A stretch of DNA of 64,000 nucleotides. Source: Paramicrobacterium agarici (GTDB lineage: Bacteria > Actinomycetota > Actinomycetes > Actinomycetales > Microbacteriaceae). The stretch spans positions 2,418,001-2,482,000 of the forward strand of contig NZ_PDJE01000001.1 of assembly GCF_002563955.1 (NCBI RefSeq), written 5' to 3'. Shown piece after piece: positions 38,310 to 46,156 of this stretch; position 1 is the first letter of the stretch; every line of letters begins with the position of its first letter. The notes below the pieces were generated by a model. The model was given only the letters and a program-made list of their open reading frames with translations. It searched no databases and was not told the origin of the DNA. Both the position numbers and the translations under genes were made by a program.

Positions 38310-40088
38310 TCAGAATCGCGTGGGCCAGTTTGGAGCCGGCTCCGTCGACGGCGGAACGTCGTACGACTTCAGCACCTGAGTCATGACCTGCTGAAAGGTG
38401 GGAGCCGCGGCCGCAGACGACCTAATGGTAGTCGGGTTCGCGATCGTCACCGAAACAACGTACTCAGGATCATCGGCCGGAGCCATGCCCGTCATCGACA
38501 CGATGTACGTCGATTTGAGGCCGCCCTGACCGTCGCCCTGCTGCGCCGTTCCCGATTTGGCTGCGACACGATATCCCGGAATCTGCAGGGTTGTCGAGAA
38601 GTGTCCATCGGTGGGAACGCTCTCGAGCATCTGCACCGTGAGATCCGCAGCGTTCTCTGAGACAACGCGTGTTCCCTCGCCGGACGGCACATTCGTCACG
38701 GTGCCGTCGGGCTGAACGCAGCCTTCCACGAGCTGCACGGGAAGCCGGACTCCCCCGTTGGCGAGGGTCTGATACGCGCTCACATCCTGAATGGCCGTTG
38801 ATGTCAATCCCTGGCCAAACATCGTCGCGTAGAACGTCTGGTTGTCCCAGTTCTTCCACGGGTGGAGCACGCCGGAAGATTCGCCGGGAAACCCGACCGA
38901 GGTTTCTGTTCCAATCCCGAACTTCTGCAAGTATTCGTATCGGTCCTTCGCCGACATTCGTTCTCCGAGCTGAGAGATCCCGGTGTTCGACGACTCCGCC
39001 AGCACCCCGGTGAGTGTGAGGTTCATGGGCCCATGCGGAAAGGAGTCCCTGATCTCTGCGCCGTTGCTGGGGTAGTACCATCCATCGGCAACCACATGCG
39101 TTGTGGGGTCGGCGAGCCCTGCGTCGATGAGCGATGCGGCCAGAAGCGTCTTGAATGTCGATCCGGGTTCGTACGGCGTCGTGAACGCGCGCGCGCCGCG
39201 GTCCGCAGGGTTGCTCGAGGCGACGTCTGTCGGATCGACCGATGGATACTCGGCGACAGCCTTGAGCTTTCCCGTCTTCGCCTCCATCACGGTGACGATC
39301 CCCCACGTGCCGTTCGTCGCCTCGACCTGCTCCGCCAGCCGCTGTTGGGCGTACCACTGCAGATCCGCGTCAAGTGTGAGCTTGACCGTGCCGCCATTCT
39401 CTGCGGGCTGCGTCGTCTGCATCGATCCGGGAATCGCGACGCCGTCTTTGCCCCGCTGGTATGCCTGCGTGCCGTTCTGTGATTTGAGGCACGAGTTCAT
39501 GTAGCGTTCGACGCCCGCGAGAGGCGACTGATCAGAGCCGACGAAACCGATGATGTTTCCGGCGACGGCGCCGTTGGGATAGAAACGGGCCGGATGCTGT
39601 TTGGCGTACAGCCACGGAATATCCAGTGCTTCGACCGCGCGGTACTTGTCTACGTCAACTGACTTGGCGATGCGCGCGTACAGCGAGTTCTCGTTCTCCT
39701 CAAGCGCACCAGCGACGACATCGAGAATGTGCTTGCCCGAGACACCGATGATGTCTCCGAGCTCACTCGCCGCCTGTTCGACGCTCACCTTCGACGTGGA
39801 ACCGTCATCGTCCGTGCGTGTGAATTCATTCACGTTGACGGGAGCCACAGAGAGGTCGTACCGCATCACGCTTCCGGCCAAAACTTCGCCTTCGGAGTCG
39901 ACGATGTCGCCTCGTTCCCCGTAGACGACCAGCTCGCCGGACGTCTTGTCCGAGGCAGCCGTCTGCAGCTGCGACGCATTCACGACCTGAATGTCGATGA
40001 GGCGAATCACGAATGCGGCGAAGACTCCCAGCACGCAGATGACCGCGACGAAAGCACGGCGTCTGCTGGTTCGGTTCGTGTGTTGCAC
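38310..40088 (-). CDS. ftsI: septal transpeptidase FtsI (class B PBP)
   Basis: Class B penicillin-binding protein, 592 residues. A short cytoplasmic part and one membrane helix (about 11-29) precede the dimerisation domain. The transpeptidase domain has the catalytic serine in EPGSTFKTL (SxxK), the SxN motif in AESSNTG, and KSGTAQ. It follows ftsL by 29 bases and would work with FtsW. Confidence 0.95.
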   Translation of the reverse strand: MQHTNRTSRRRAFVAVICVLGVFAAFVIRLIDIQVVNASQLQTAASDKTSGELVVYGERGDIVDSEGEVLAGSVMRYDLSVAPVNVNEFTRTDDDGSTSKVSVEQAASELGDIIGVSGKHILDVVAGALEENENSLYARIAKSVDVDKYRAVEALDIPWLYAKQHPARFYPNGAVAGNIIGFVGSDQSPLAGVERYMNSCLKSQNGTQAYQRGKDGVAIPGSMQTTQPAENGGTVKLTLDADLQWYAQQRLAEQVEATNGTWGIVTVMEAKTGKLKAVAEYPSVDPTDVASSNPADRGARAFTTPYEPGSTFKTLLAASLIDAGLADPTTHVVADGWYYPSNGAEIRDSFPHGPMNLTLTGVLAESSNTGISQLGERMSAKDRYEYLQKFGIGTETSVGFPGESSGVLHPWKNWDNQTFYATMFGQGLTSTAIQDVSAYQTLANGGVRLPVQLVEGCVQPDGTVTNVPSGEGTRVVSENAADLTVQMLESVPTDGHFSTTLQIPGYRVAAKSGTAQQGDGQGGLKSTYIVSMTGMAPADDPEYVVSVTIANPTTIRSSAAAAPTFQQVMTQVLKSYDVPPSTEPAPNWPTRF

Positions 40089-40117
40089 TTGTGGATCCTC
40101 ACGACGGCGCGGCTACG

Positions 40118-40714
40118 TCAATGGGTTTTCGGCGACGGTAGACCGTTTTCGAAGATTACCTGCGCCGGTGGCGGATTCGAGCTCGACTCGCCTGCCCCTG
40201 TCGAATCCTCAGACTCCTTCTTCTCGGCAGCATCCTTGTCGCTGCCGACCGGTCCGAGCTGGTCGACGAGGCTATTGCTCACGGCGCCGTCAGCGAGAGG
40301 ACGTTCGGTCGCTTCCCCGCCGGGTCCGGGCTGACCGAGCACGCTCCCGTCGGAGAGACGAATGTAGACAGGGCTCTGGTTGATAACCATCCCGAGCTCT
40401 TGCGCGCTCTCTGAGATGTACTGCGGCGAGCTCAGCACTTCGACCTGCTCGGTGAGCGACTGCTGCTCGAGCTTGAGATCACGCTGCTGCGATTTCAGCG
40501 CGGACAGTTCGTATGCCCCTTGACTCAAAGCAACGCTCGACAGCAGCTGAGCCACGACGATTCCGCTGACGGCGGCGATCGTCGTGATGGCGTACGCGAT
40601 CTTCGGTCGCGCCCGCCGCACGCTGCGGACCGGTACGGCGCGAAGCGGCGTGCGCTGCGGCTGCCTCTCCGGCGACCGGAGCGGGCGAATGCTGTGTGCC
40701 ACTCCCGTGCTCAT
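40118..40714 (-). CDS. ftsL: FtsL-like cell division protein
   Basis: A 198-residue bitopic protein. A basic N-terminus (about 1-36) precedes one helix ([19 protein letters not shown]) and then a leucine-zipper-like coiled coil ([21 protein letters not shown] region), the plan of FtsL. The C-terminal 90 residues are low-complexity and extracytoplasmic. Sequence similarity in this family is weak, so the name rests on topology and its place between rsmH (four-base overlap) and ftsI. Confidence 0.8.
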   Translation of the reverse strand: MSTGVAHSIRPLRSPERQPQRTPLRAVPVRSVRRARPKIAYAITTIAAVSGIVVAQLLSSVALSQGAYELSALKSQQRDLKLEQQSLTEQVEVLSSPQYISESAQELGMVINQSPVYIRLSDGSVLGQPGPGGEATERPLADGAVSNSLVDQLGPVGSDKDAAEKKESEDSTGAGESSSNPPPAQVIFENGLPSPKTH

Positions 40715-41667
40715 GCGTTGTTCCCCCTGATTCGTTCTGCTGCGCGCAGCCTCACGGGCGTCGCGCGCGGGTTCGCAGCCATCTCTGTCTCGCTTGCTCG
40801 CTCTGCCCCACGAGTGAGCAGGCGGAACTCCGGCTGGTGCTCGGGCAGCTCTACCGGAAGTCCCGCGGGTGCGCTCGATTGCGAGGCTGTGTGGAACGCT
40901 CTCTTGACGATGCGGTCTTCGAGCGATTGATACGACATGACGACGATCCGACCCCTAAGGGCCACTGCGGCCAGCGCAGCGGGAATCGCGTTCTCAAGCA
41001 CGGCGAGCTCACGGTTCACTTCGATGCGCAGCGCTTGAAAGACACGCTTTGCCGGGTGCCCGCTCCGTCGCGCGGCAGCGGGAGTCGCGTCGTCGATCAC
41101 GGCCACGAGCTGCGCCGAGGTGCGCAGCGGCTCGTCGTCGCGCGTGCGCACGATCGCTCGCGCATAGCGCGCCGCGAGCTTCTCTTCGCCATAGCGCTGA
41201 AAGATGCGCCGCAGCTCTGCCTCGCCGTACTCCGCGAGCACGCGCTCCGCCGTGACGTCGCTGTCCGCGTCCATGCGCATATCGAGGGGAGCATCCTGCG
41301 AGTACGAGAATCCGCGCTCGGCCCTGTCGAGCTGCAGAGACGAGACACCGAGATCGAAGAGGATGCCGTCGACGCGATCGACTCCTGCCTGATCGAGCGC
41401 GCCGGCGATGTCGTCGTACTCCGTTTTGACGAGGGTCGTTCGGTCGCTGAACGGTGAGAGCCGCTCGCCCGCGAGCTCGAGAGCGTCTGCGTCCCTGTCG
41501 ATGCCGACGAGGTGAACATCAGGAAACCGCTCGAGCATCGCCTCGCTGTGCCCGCCGAGCCCGAGGGTCGCGTCGATGACGATTCGGGCTTCGCCCTCGA
41601 GAGCGGGCGCGAGCAGTTCGACGCAGCGGTCGAGAAGTACCGGGGTGTGAATGTCGTTGCGTGCCAT
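40711..41667 (-). CDS. rsmH: 16S rRNA (cytosine-1402-N4) methyltransferase
   Basis: SAM-dependent RsmH/MraW that methylates C1402 of 16S r[22 protein letters not shown] is the SAM loop and [22 protein letters not shown] the signature block, with [17 protein letters not shown] toward the C-terminus. The 318-residue form starts at ATG 41667 ([19 protein letters not shown]), where homology begins; an ATG at 41700 would add eleven residues. Neither start has a strong ribosome binding site. mraZ ends 97 bases upstream. Confidence 0.94.
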   Translation of the reverse strand: MARNDIHTPVLLDRCVELLAPALEGEARIVIDATLGLGGHSEAMLERFPDVHLVGIDRDADALELAGERLSPFSDRTTLVKTEYDDIAGALDQAGVDRVDGILFDLGVSSLQLDRAERGFSYSQDAPLDMRMDADSDVTAERVLAEYGEAELRRIFQRYGEEKLAARYARAIVRTRDDEPLRTSAQLVAVIDDATPAAARRSGHPAKRVFQALRIEVNRELAVLENAIPAALAAVALRGRIVVMSYQSLEDRIVKRAFHTASQSSAPAGLPVELPEHQPEFRLLTRGAERASETEMAANPRATPVRLRAAERIRGNNA

Positions 41668-41764
41668 GGTGTTTGCCGGGCCCTCATCGCTGATCCCCAT
41701 CCGTTCGACCTGGCACCGGGGAAGTGTGTCAGGGCGCCAACGGCTGGGAGTCGGCGACGAGGGA

Positions 41765-42196
41765 TCAGAACAGTCCCGGGATCACCTCCTCCGCTGTATC
41801 GGAGAACGCGGACTCCTGCTCGGCGAGGTAGGTCTCCCACGCCTCCGAGTCCCAGATCTCGGCACGGCTTCCCGCACCGATGACGGTCAGCTCACGATCG
41901 AGACCCGCGTACGTGCGCAAGTTCTGCGGAATCGTTATGCGGTTCTGCTTGTCGGGCGTCTCAGGACTCGCTCCCGAGAGGAAGACGCGCAGATAATCGC
42001 GTGCCTGCTTCGAGGTCACCGGGGCCTGCCGGATCTTCTCGTGCATCTCCTCGAACTCGCGCGTGCTGAACACGTAGATGCAGTTCTCCTGGCCGCGTGT
42101 CATCACGACGCCTCCTGCAAGCTCATCGCGAAACTTCGCCGGAAGAATGATGCGCCCTTTGTCGTCCAGCTTCGGAGAGTACGTGCCGAGAAACAT
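41765..42196 (-). CDS. mraZ: transcriptional regulator MraZ
   Basis: A 143-residue AbrB-like dcw repressor. Two SpoVT-AbrB half-domains are present: [26 protein letters not shown] (in part) and [17 protein letters not shown]. The family forms rings that bind direct repeats upstream of its own gene, and such repeats are present here (42241-42265). A strong GGGGGGAGGG lies four to five bases before the ATG. It is the first gene of the dcw cluster. Confidence 0.95.
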   Translation of the reverse strand: MFLGTYSPKLDDKGRIILPAKFRDELAGGVVMTRGQENCIYVFSTREFEEMHEKIRQAPVTSKQARDYLRVFLSGASPETPDKQNRITIPQNLRTYAGLDRELTVIGAGSRAEIWDSEAWETYLAEQESAFSDTAEEVIPGLF

Positions 42197-42240
42197 CGGA
42201 CCCTCCCCCCCCTTTTTCGCCGGCCAACGTGGAGATATGC

Positions 42241-42265
42241 TCCACTTTACTCCACAAACATCCAC
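42241..42265 (-). promoter_or_regulatory. MraZ box cluster A
   Basis: GTGGA occurs three times on the minus strand with exact 10-bp spacing (plus-strand TCCAC at 42241, 42251, 42261), 45 bases before mraZ. Direct repeats of this core at 10-bp spacing are the known MraZ target, so autoregulation is likely. Confidence 0.8.
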
Positions 42266-42336
42266 AAACTGAAGCACTTGACCGCAATTGCTCCAAACGT
42301 ACCGAGAACTTCCGCGGAAACACAAAGAAAATGGCA

Positions 42337-42351
42337 GTGGAGAGTAGTGGA
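42337..42351 (+). promoter_or_regulatory. MraZ-box-like pair, cluster B
   Basis: GTGGA occurs at 42337 and 42347, again 10 bp apart but on the plus strand, opposite to cluster A and about 75 bases further upstream of mraZ. Confidence 0.5.
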
Positions 42352-42471
42352 GGAAGTTTGCCGTAATTGGCGCAGAATGCAGCGTTGAACCGTGAATCAT
42401 CACGTGCGTTGTGTCGCGATCGACCGACCAGAGTCAAAAACGACAGGATGCTGTCAGCTCGCGCAGCCGTG

Positions 42472-42486
42472 GTGGGGCAAAGTGGA
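42472..42486 (+). promoter_or_regulatory. MraZ-box-like pair, cluster C
   Basis: GTGGG at 42472 and GTGGA at 42482, 10 bp apart on the plus strand, near the DUF3040 terminator. Confidence 0.4.
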
Positions 42487-42518
42487 GGATGGTCCGAGAA
42501 ACTCCCGTTAACGACAAA

Positions 42519-42544
42519 AAGGACCGACCCTCAGGTCGGTCCTT
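42519..42544 (-). terminator. rho-independent terminator of the DUF3040 gene
   Basis: An 11-bp perfect stem (AAGGACCGACC at 42519-42529, complement at 42534-42544), a four-base loop and a T-rich tail (TTTGTCGT) on the minus strand, 30 bases past the stop. Confidence 0.85.
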
Positions 42545-42574
42545 CTCCGGGCTCCCGCCGAAGCTACATCATTG

Positions 42575-42949
42575 TCAGCGGTCGTTATCCTGCCGGCGAT
42601 CCCATCGGTCGTTCAGCTTGTCCATAAGATTGCCACGGCTGTTCCCTGTTCGCGCCTGCCGTGCACTCTCGCCCGATGGCGCGGGAGCGTTCTTCGATGG
42701 CTTCATTGCCAAGAGCACGCCGCCGAGCATGACGACGAAGCCGATCACTCCGACGATCGGCTGCTGAATCATCACAGCAGCGACGAGAGCAGCGATGCCG
42801 ACGAGCACCACGAGGCTGCCCAGGGCGATGCTGCGATACGAGGGGCGTCCCCGTCGGTCTCCCGACGTCGAGACGAAATCTGCGTCATTCCTGTAGAGGT
42901 GACGCTCCATCTCATCGAGGAGCTTCTGCTCCTGTTCTGATAGTGGCAT
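42575..42949 (-). CDS. DUF3040 family membrane protein
   Basis: A 124-residue actinobacterial DUF3040 protein of unknown function. The family N-terminus is MPLSEQEQKLLDEMERHLYRNDADF. Two membrane helices follow (about 47-65 and 70-86), then a polar tail rich in Arg, Asp and Asn. ATG at 42949 has GGGGGAAGG just upstream and a TAGAAT hexamer lies at 42998-43003 on the same strand. It is typically found next to mraZ in actinobacteria and may belong to wall-related housekeeping, but nothing in the sequence shows this. Confidence 0.9.
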   Translation of the reverse strand: MPLSEQEQKLLDEMERHLYRNDADFVSTSGDRRGRPSYRSIALGSLVVLVGIAALVAAVMIQQPIVGVIGFVVMLGGVLLAMKPSKNAPAPSGESARQARTGNSRGNLMDKLNDRWDRRQDNDR

Positions 42950-43020
42950 CGCCTTCCCCCTTCTCACGAGTTCGGATGCGACTCAATGTCTACACCGATT
43001 CTATCCCGACCGCCTGTGGC

Positions 43021-43026
43021 TAGGCT
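43021..43026 (+). promoter_or_regulatory. -10 hexamer of a leaderless idsA promoter
   Basis: TAGGCT is six bases before the GTG at 43033, with no Shine-Dalgarno sequence. Confidence 0.5.
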
Positions 43027-43032
43027 AGATGC

Positions 43033-44124
43033 GTGCCCGATCCACAACGTCTCCTCACGTTCATCCAGAACCGACTCGACGAATTTCTCGACGCGCGCAC
43101 GACTATTCTCGCCCGTGTCGCGCACGAGGCGACGGAATTCTCTGGCTTCTCAAGGGAGTTTCTCAGTGGTGGAAAGCGGTTCAGGGCGCGGTTCTGCCAC
43201 CAGGGCTGGTTTGCCGTCACGGGCGAATCCGCGACAGACGCATCGTCCCCCATCGTCGGCGCCGGCGCCGCGCTCGAGATCTTTCACGCAGCCGCGCTCG
43301 TCCACGACGACATCATCGACAACTCAGACACGCGCCGGGGCCGTCCATCTGCACACCGTCGATTCGAAGCGCAGCATCGCGACGCTGCATGGGCGGGCGA
43401 CTCCGCGGAGTATGGCCGCTCTGCGGCGATTCTGCTCGGAGATCTGCTTCTGGGCTGGAGCGATGAGCTGCTCGACGATGCTCTCGCTGCACTGCACGAC
43501 GCCGAGGCGGCCCGGAGCGCACGTGATGAGTTTCGGCGCATGCGCACGGAGGTGACCGCGGGGCAGTTTCTCGACATCCTTGAAGAGCAGTCCTGGTCGA
43601 CGCACAGTGACGCAGAGCAGATCCAACGTGCCGAGACGGTCGCCACCTTCAAGTCGGCCAAGTACAGCATCGAGGCTCCGCTTTCCCTCGGTGCGCTCGC
43701 GGGGGGCGGGAGCCACGAGCAGATCGGCGCACTTCGCGCCTACGGACTTCCCCTCGGCATCGCCTACCAGCTGCGCGACGACCTTCTCGGCGTGTTCGGC
43801 AACTCAACCGTGACGGGCAAGCCCAGCGGCGACGATCTTCGAGAGGGGAAGCGAACGGTGCTCATCGGGCTCACACGCACGGCGGTCTCCACCCAGCAGC
43901 GCGCCGAACTCGATCGGCTTCTCGGCAACCCGGAGCTCACCGACGCCGATATCGAGCGCGTTCAGACCATGATCCGCGAAAGCGGGGCGGAGGCGCGCCT
44001 CGAAGAGCGCATCAGCGACGAGGTCAGCAAGGCGACGAGCGCCCTGGAAGATGCGCCTATGAACGCAACAGCCGTCGACGGGCTCATGGCACTCGCGGAT
44101 GCTGTCACACAGCGTGACGCCTAG
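43033..44124 (+). CDS. idsA: polyprenyl diphosphate synthase
   Basis: A trans-isoprenyl diphosphate synthase of 363 residues that extends allylic diphosphates with IPP. The first aspartate-rich motif is HDDIIDNSDTRRG (Asp92, Asp93, Asp96) and the second is QLRDDLLGVFG near 245. Product length (geranylgeranyl or longer, for menaquinone or carotenoids) cannot be fixed from sequence alone. Start is GTG at 43033. Its 3' end overlaps the convergent Rv2175c-like gene by four bases, and the gene order from here to plsC mirrors M. tuberculosis Rv2173-Rv2182c. Confidence 0.88.
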   Translation: MPDPQRLLTFIQNRLDEFLDARTTILARVAHEATEFSGFSREFLSGGKRFRARFCHQGWFAVTGESATDASSPIVGAGAALEIFHAAALVHDDIIDNSDTRRGRPSAHRRFEAQHRDAAWAGDSAEYGRSAAILLGDLLLGWSDELLDDALAALHDAEAARSARDEFRRMRTEVTAGQFLDILEEQSWSTHSDAEQIQRAETVATFKSAKYSIEAPLSLGALAGGGSHEQIGALRAYGLPLGIAYQLRDDLLGVFGNSTVTGKPSGDDLREGKRTVLIGLTRTAVSTQQRAELDRLLGNPELTDADIERVQTMIRESGAEARLEERISDEVSKATSALEDAPMNATAVDGLMALADAVTQRDA

Positions 44125-44462
44125 GCGAGGGCCTGGGCGACGCGGCGCACCTCCGACTTCCGTCCGGCTCGCAGCGCATTGAGTGGCGTGTCCCCGATGG
44201 CGTCGTCGGTTTCGAGAAGCCACGCGAGGATCTCTTCGTCATCGAACCCGGCGTCGGCGAGCAGAATAATCGTGCCGCGAAGCTCCTTGAGGGGCTCCCC
44301 ATCGCGAACGAAGTCCGCGGGAACGACAAGCACACCCTCTCGACGCACGGCGAGAAGATGCCGCTCCTCGATCAGCCGGCGCACTCGGCTGAGCTTGAGA
44401 TCGAGAATTTCGGCGAGGTCAGGGATGGTGTGCCATTCAAATGCAGCGGCGTGTTGGGTCAC
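44121..44462 (-). CDS. Rv2175c-like DNA-binding protein
   Basis: A 113-residue homologue of M. tuberculosis Rv2175c, a winged helix-turn-helix protein that PknL phosphorylates. FEWHTIPDLAEILDLKLSRVRRLIEERHLLAV is the N-terminal DNA-binding part, followed by LRGTIILLADAGFDDEEILAWLL. I start at GTG 44462, where similarity begins; further upstream the frame contains several cysteines and looks non-coding. GACACT lies six bases before it. The kinase gene is two genes away, as in M. tuberculosis. Confidence 0.85.
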   Translation of the reverse strand: MTQHAAAFEWHTIPDLAEILDLKLSRVRRLIEERHLLAVRREGVLVVPADFVRDGEPLKELRGTIILLADAGFDDEEILAWLLETDDAIGDTPLNALRAGRKSEVRRVAQALA

Positions 44463-44694
44463 CGTTTGAGTGTCGCACGGTTCGGCACCGCGGGCCAGCG
44501 GCGGCGCACACCAGCATCCATCTGGATTCTTCAAGACAGAATTGTTTTATAACGTTCGCCACATTTACAACACTGATAACTCCAGCCTCAGTAATCCGTC
44601 AAATAACACACATCTCACTGTTCTCGTTTATTGACACGCTTCACACGCCTGTGCCACGGTTGGGACGTTGTATGACAAATCGAGGGGGAACAGG
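44463..44694. other. AT-rich intergenic region
   Basis: 232 bases between two divergent genes. The part from about 44540 to 44640 is markedly AT-richer than the surroundings and includes a TTGACA at 44631-44636, but no -10 at proper spacing. I see no gene or hairpin in it. Confidence 0.45.
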
Positions 44695-46071
44695 ATGCCG
44701 ACGACACGCGTCACAAGAGGCATCGTGCCGATTGCGCTCATGAGCGCCGTGGCCGCCGGAATGCACATTGCGCCGGCGAGCGCAGCCGAGCACGACACCG
44801 CCGACTATGGACCCGATGGATTCACCCGCGGATCCGGGCTTCCGACCCAGAAGCCGCATTTTCTTCCGGCCCCGGCGTCGTACACGGTCAGCTCAAGCGA
44901 CACTCTCCACGTCATCGCGACCCGGTTCGGTCTCGACGCCGGGACGGTCGCGGCCCTCAACGGACTGGCATCGGACAGCTCTGTTCACGAGGGGCAGACT
45001 CTCGCTCTCACCGCGGGCAGTACTGGAACGGCGTCACCGGCAGCGGCGAGTGCCTCGACCGCGGCAGTTCACGTCGTCACGTCGGGAGACACCGTCAGCA
45101 GAATCGCGTCGTCGTTCGGCGTCAGCACACAATCGGTTCTCGATGCGAACGGCCTGTCGTGGTCAAGCGTCATCTACCCGGGCCAGAAGCTGACCATTCC
45201 GGGCGCCTCCGCGCCATCGTCCACTCCTGAGACCGAGTCGAAGAGCAGCGGGTCGTCGACGGGCAGCACCTACACGGTCGTATCCGGAGACACCGTCGGC
45301 GCCATCGCGTCGTCGTTCGGCGTCAGCACGCAATCGGTTCTCGACGCGAACGATCTGTCGTGGTCGTCGGTGATCTACCCCGGCCAGAAGCTCACGGTCC
45401 CCGGTGCATCGTCGAGCCACTCTGAGTCGAAGAAGTCCGAGTCGAAGAAGTCCGATTCACGTGACTCGACGTCGAAAGGCGGGACGTACACGGTCGTCTC
45501 GGGCGACACGGTCAGCAGCATCGCGGCTACGCACGCCGTCAGCATTCAAGCGATTCTCGACGCAAACGGACTGTCGTGGACGAGCATCATCTACGTCGGC
45601 CAAACGCTCACGATCCCCGGCAAGGCGTCGCCCGAATCCGAATCGTCGAAGAAGGTGACGGACGACTCGGTCACACCGCTCACCGCCGAAATGTCGACGA
45701 ACGCCCAGACCATCATCCGGGTCGGTCGATCGCTTGGTGTCAGCGACTACGGGCTCGTCGTCGCCCTCGCGGCGGCCATGCAGGAGTCAAGCCTGCGCAA
45801 CGTCGACCACGGCGATCGTGACTCACTCGGCCTCTTCCAGCAGCGAACGAGTCAGGGCTGGGGAACCGAAGAGCAGATCATGAACCCGGAATACGCAGCG
45901 AAGGCGTTCTTCGTCGGCGTATCGGGAAAGACGCGGGGCCTGCTCGATATCTCCGGGTGGAAGAACATGTCGGTGACGGAGGCGGCGCAGGCTGTGCAGG
46001 TCTCGGCCTACCCCGATGCGTATGCGAAGTGGGAGACGTCGGCCCGCGCCTGGCTCGCACAGCTTGGCTGA
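44695..46071 (+). CDS. secreted four-LysM protein with lytic transglycosylase-like domain
   Basis: A 458-residue exported protein. The signal peptide ends near APASA (residue 30). Four LysM peptidoglycan-binding modules lie at about 63-105, 126-170, 193-237 and 264-308, separated by Ser/Thr/Lys-rich linkers. The C-terminal 125 residues resemble a lysozyme or transglycosylase fold: AAAMQESSLRN with candidate catalytic Glu364, then DSLGLFQQRTSQGWG. It probably cleaves or remodels the wall. LysM 2 and 3 are nearly identical, also in DNA. GAGGGGG lies seven bases before the ATG. Confidence 0.88.
   Translation: MPTTRVTRGIVPIALMSAVAAGMHIAPASAAEHDTADYGPDGFTRGSGLPTQKPHFLPAPASYTVSSSDTLHVIATRFGLDAGTVAALNGLASDSSVHEGQTLALTAGSTGTASPAAASASTAAVHVVTSGDTVSRIASSFGVSTQSVLDANGLSWSSVIYPGQKLTIPGASAPSSTPETESKSSGSSTGSTYTVVSGDTVGAIASSFGVSTQSVLDANDLSWSSVIYPGQKLTVPGASSSHSESKKSESKKSDSRDSTSKGGTYTVVSGDTVSSIAATHAVSIQAILDANGLSWTSIIYVGQTLTIPGKASPESESSKKVTDDSVTPLTAEMSTNAQTIIRVGRSLGVSDYGLVVALAAAMQESSLRNVDHGDRDSLGLFQQRTSQGWGTEEQIMNPEYAAKAFFVGVSGKTRGLLDISGWKNMSVTEAAQAVQVSAYPDAYAKWETSARAWLAQLG
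45103..45404 (+). repeat. near-identical LysM repeat, two copies 201 bp apart
   Basis: The stretch starting at 45103 recurs from 45304 with few changes for about 100 bases, a spacing of 67 codons. It encodes LysM modules 2 and 3 (shared ASSFGVSTQSVLDAN) and looks like a recent in-frame duplication. Confidence 0.75.
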
Positions 46072-46102
46072 CAATCCCATAACGAAGCTCGGCGAATTAG
46101 GC

Positions 46103-46137
46103 ACACACTCCGTGTGTCCGTGCGTGCACTCAGTGTG
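46103..46137. promoter_or_regulatory. paired repeats upstream of pknL, possible operator
   Basis: CACTCCGTGTG (46106-46116) and CACTCAGTGTG (46127-46137) are 21 bp apart start to start, two helical turns. The first lies in the perfect palindrome ACACACTCCGTGTGT (46103-46117). The second falls about where a -35 element would be for the pknL promoter. Confidence 0.5.
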
Positions 46138-46144
46138 CTCTTCG

Positions 46145-46150
46145 TAGACT
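46145..46150 (+). promoter_or_regulatory. -10 hexamer of a leaderless pknL promoter
   Basis: TAGACT is six bases before the GTG at 46157 without a ribosome binding site between. Confidence 0.55.
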
Positions 46151-46156
46151 CGTGTC

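Larger units (their letters stand above)
42197..42574. other. mraZ upstream regulatory region, no gene
   Basis: 378 bases without a coding gene. It holds three clusters of MraZ-box-like repeats, the promoter of the dcw operon (no clear -35/-10 pair is visible) and the terminator of the DUF3040 gene. Confidence 0.7.

Noticed and set aside
44121..44534. Longer form of the Rv2175c-like protein starting at 44534
   Set aside because: The extra 24 residues are cysteine-rich without similarity, and GTG 44462 has a -10-like hexamer six bases upstream.
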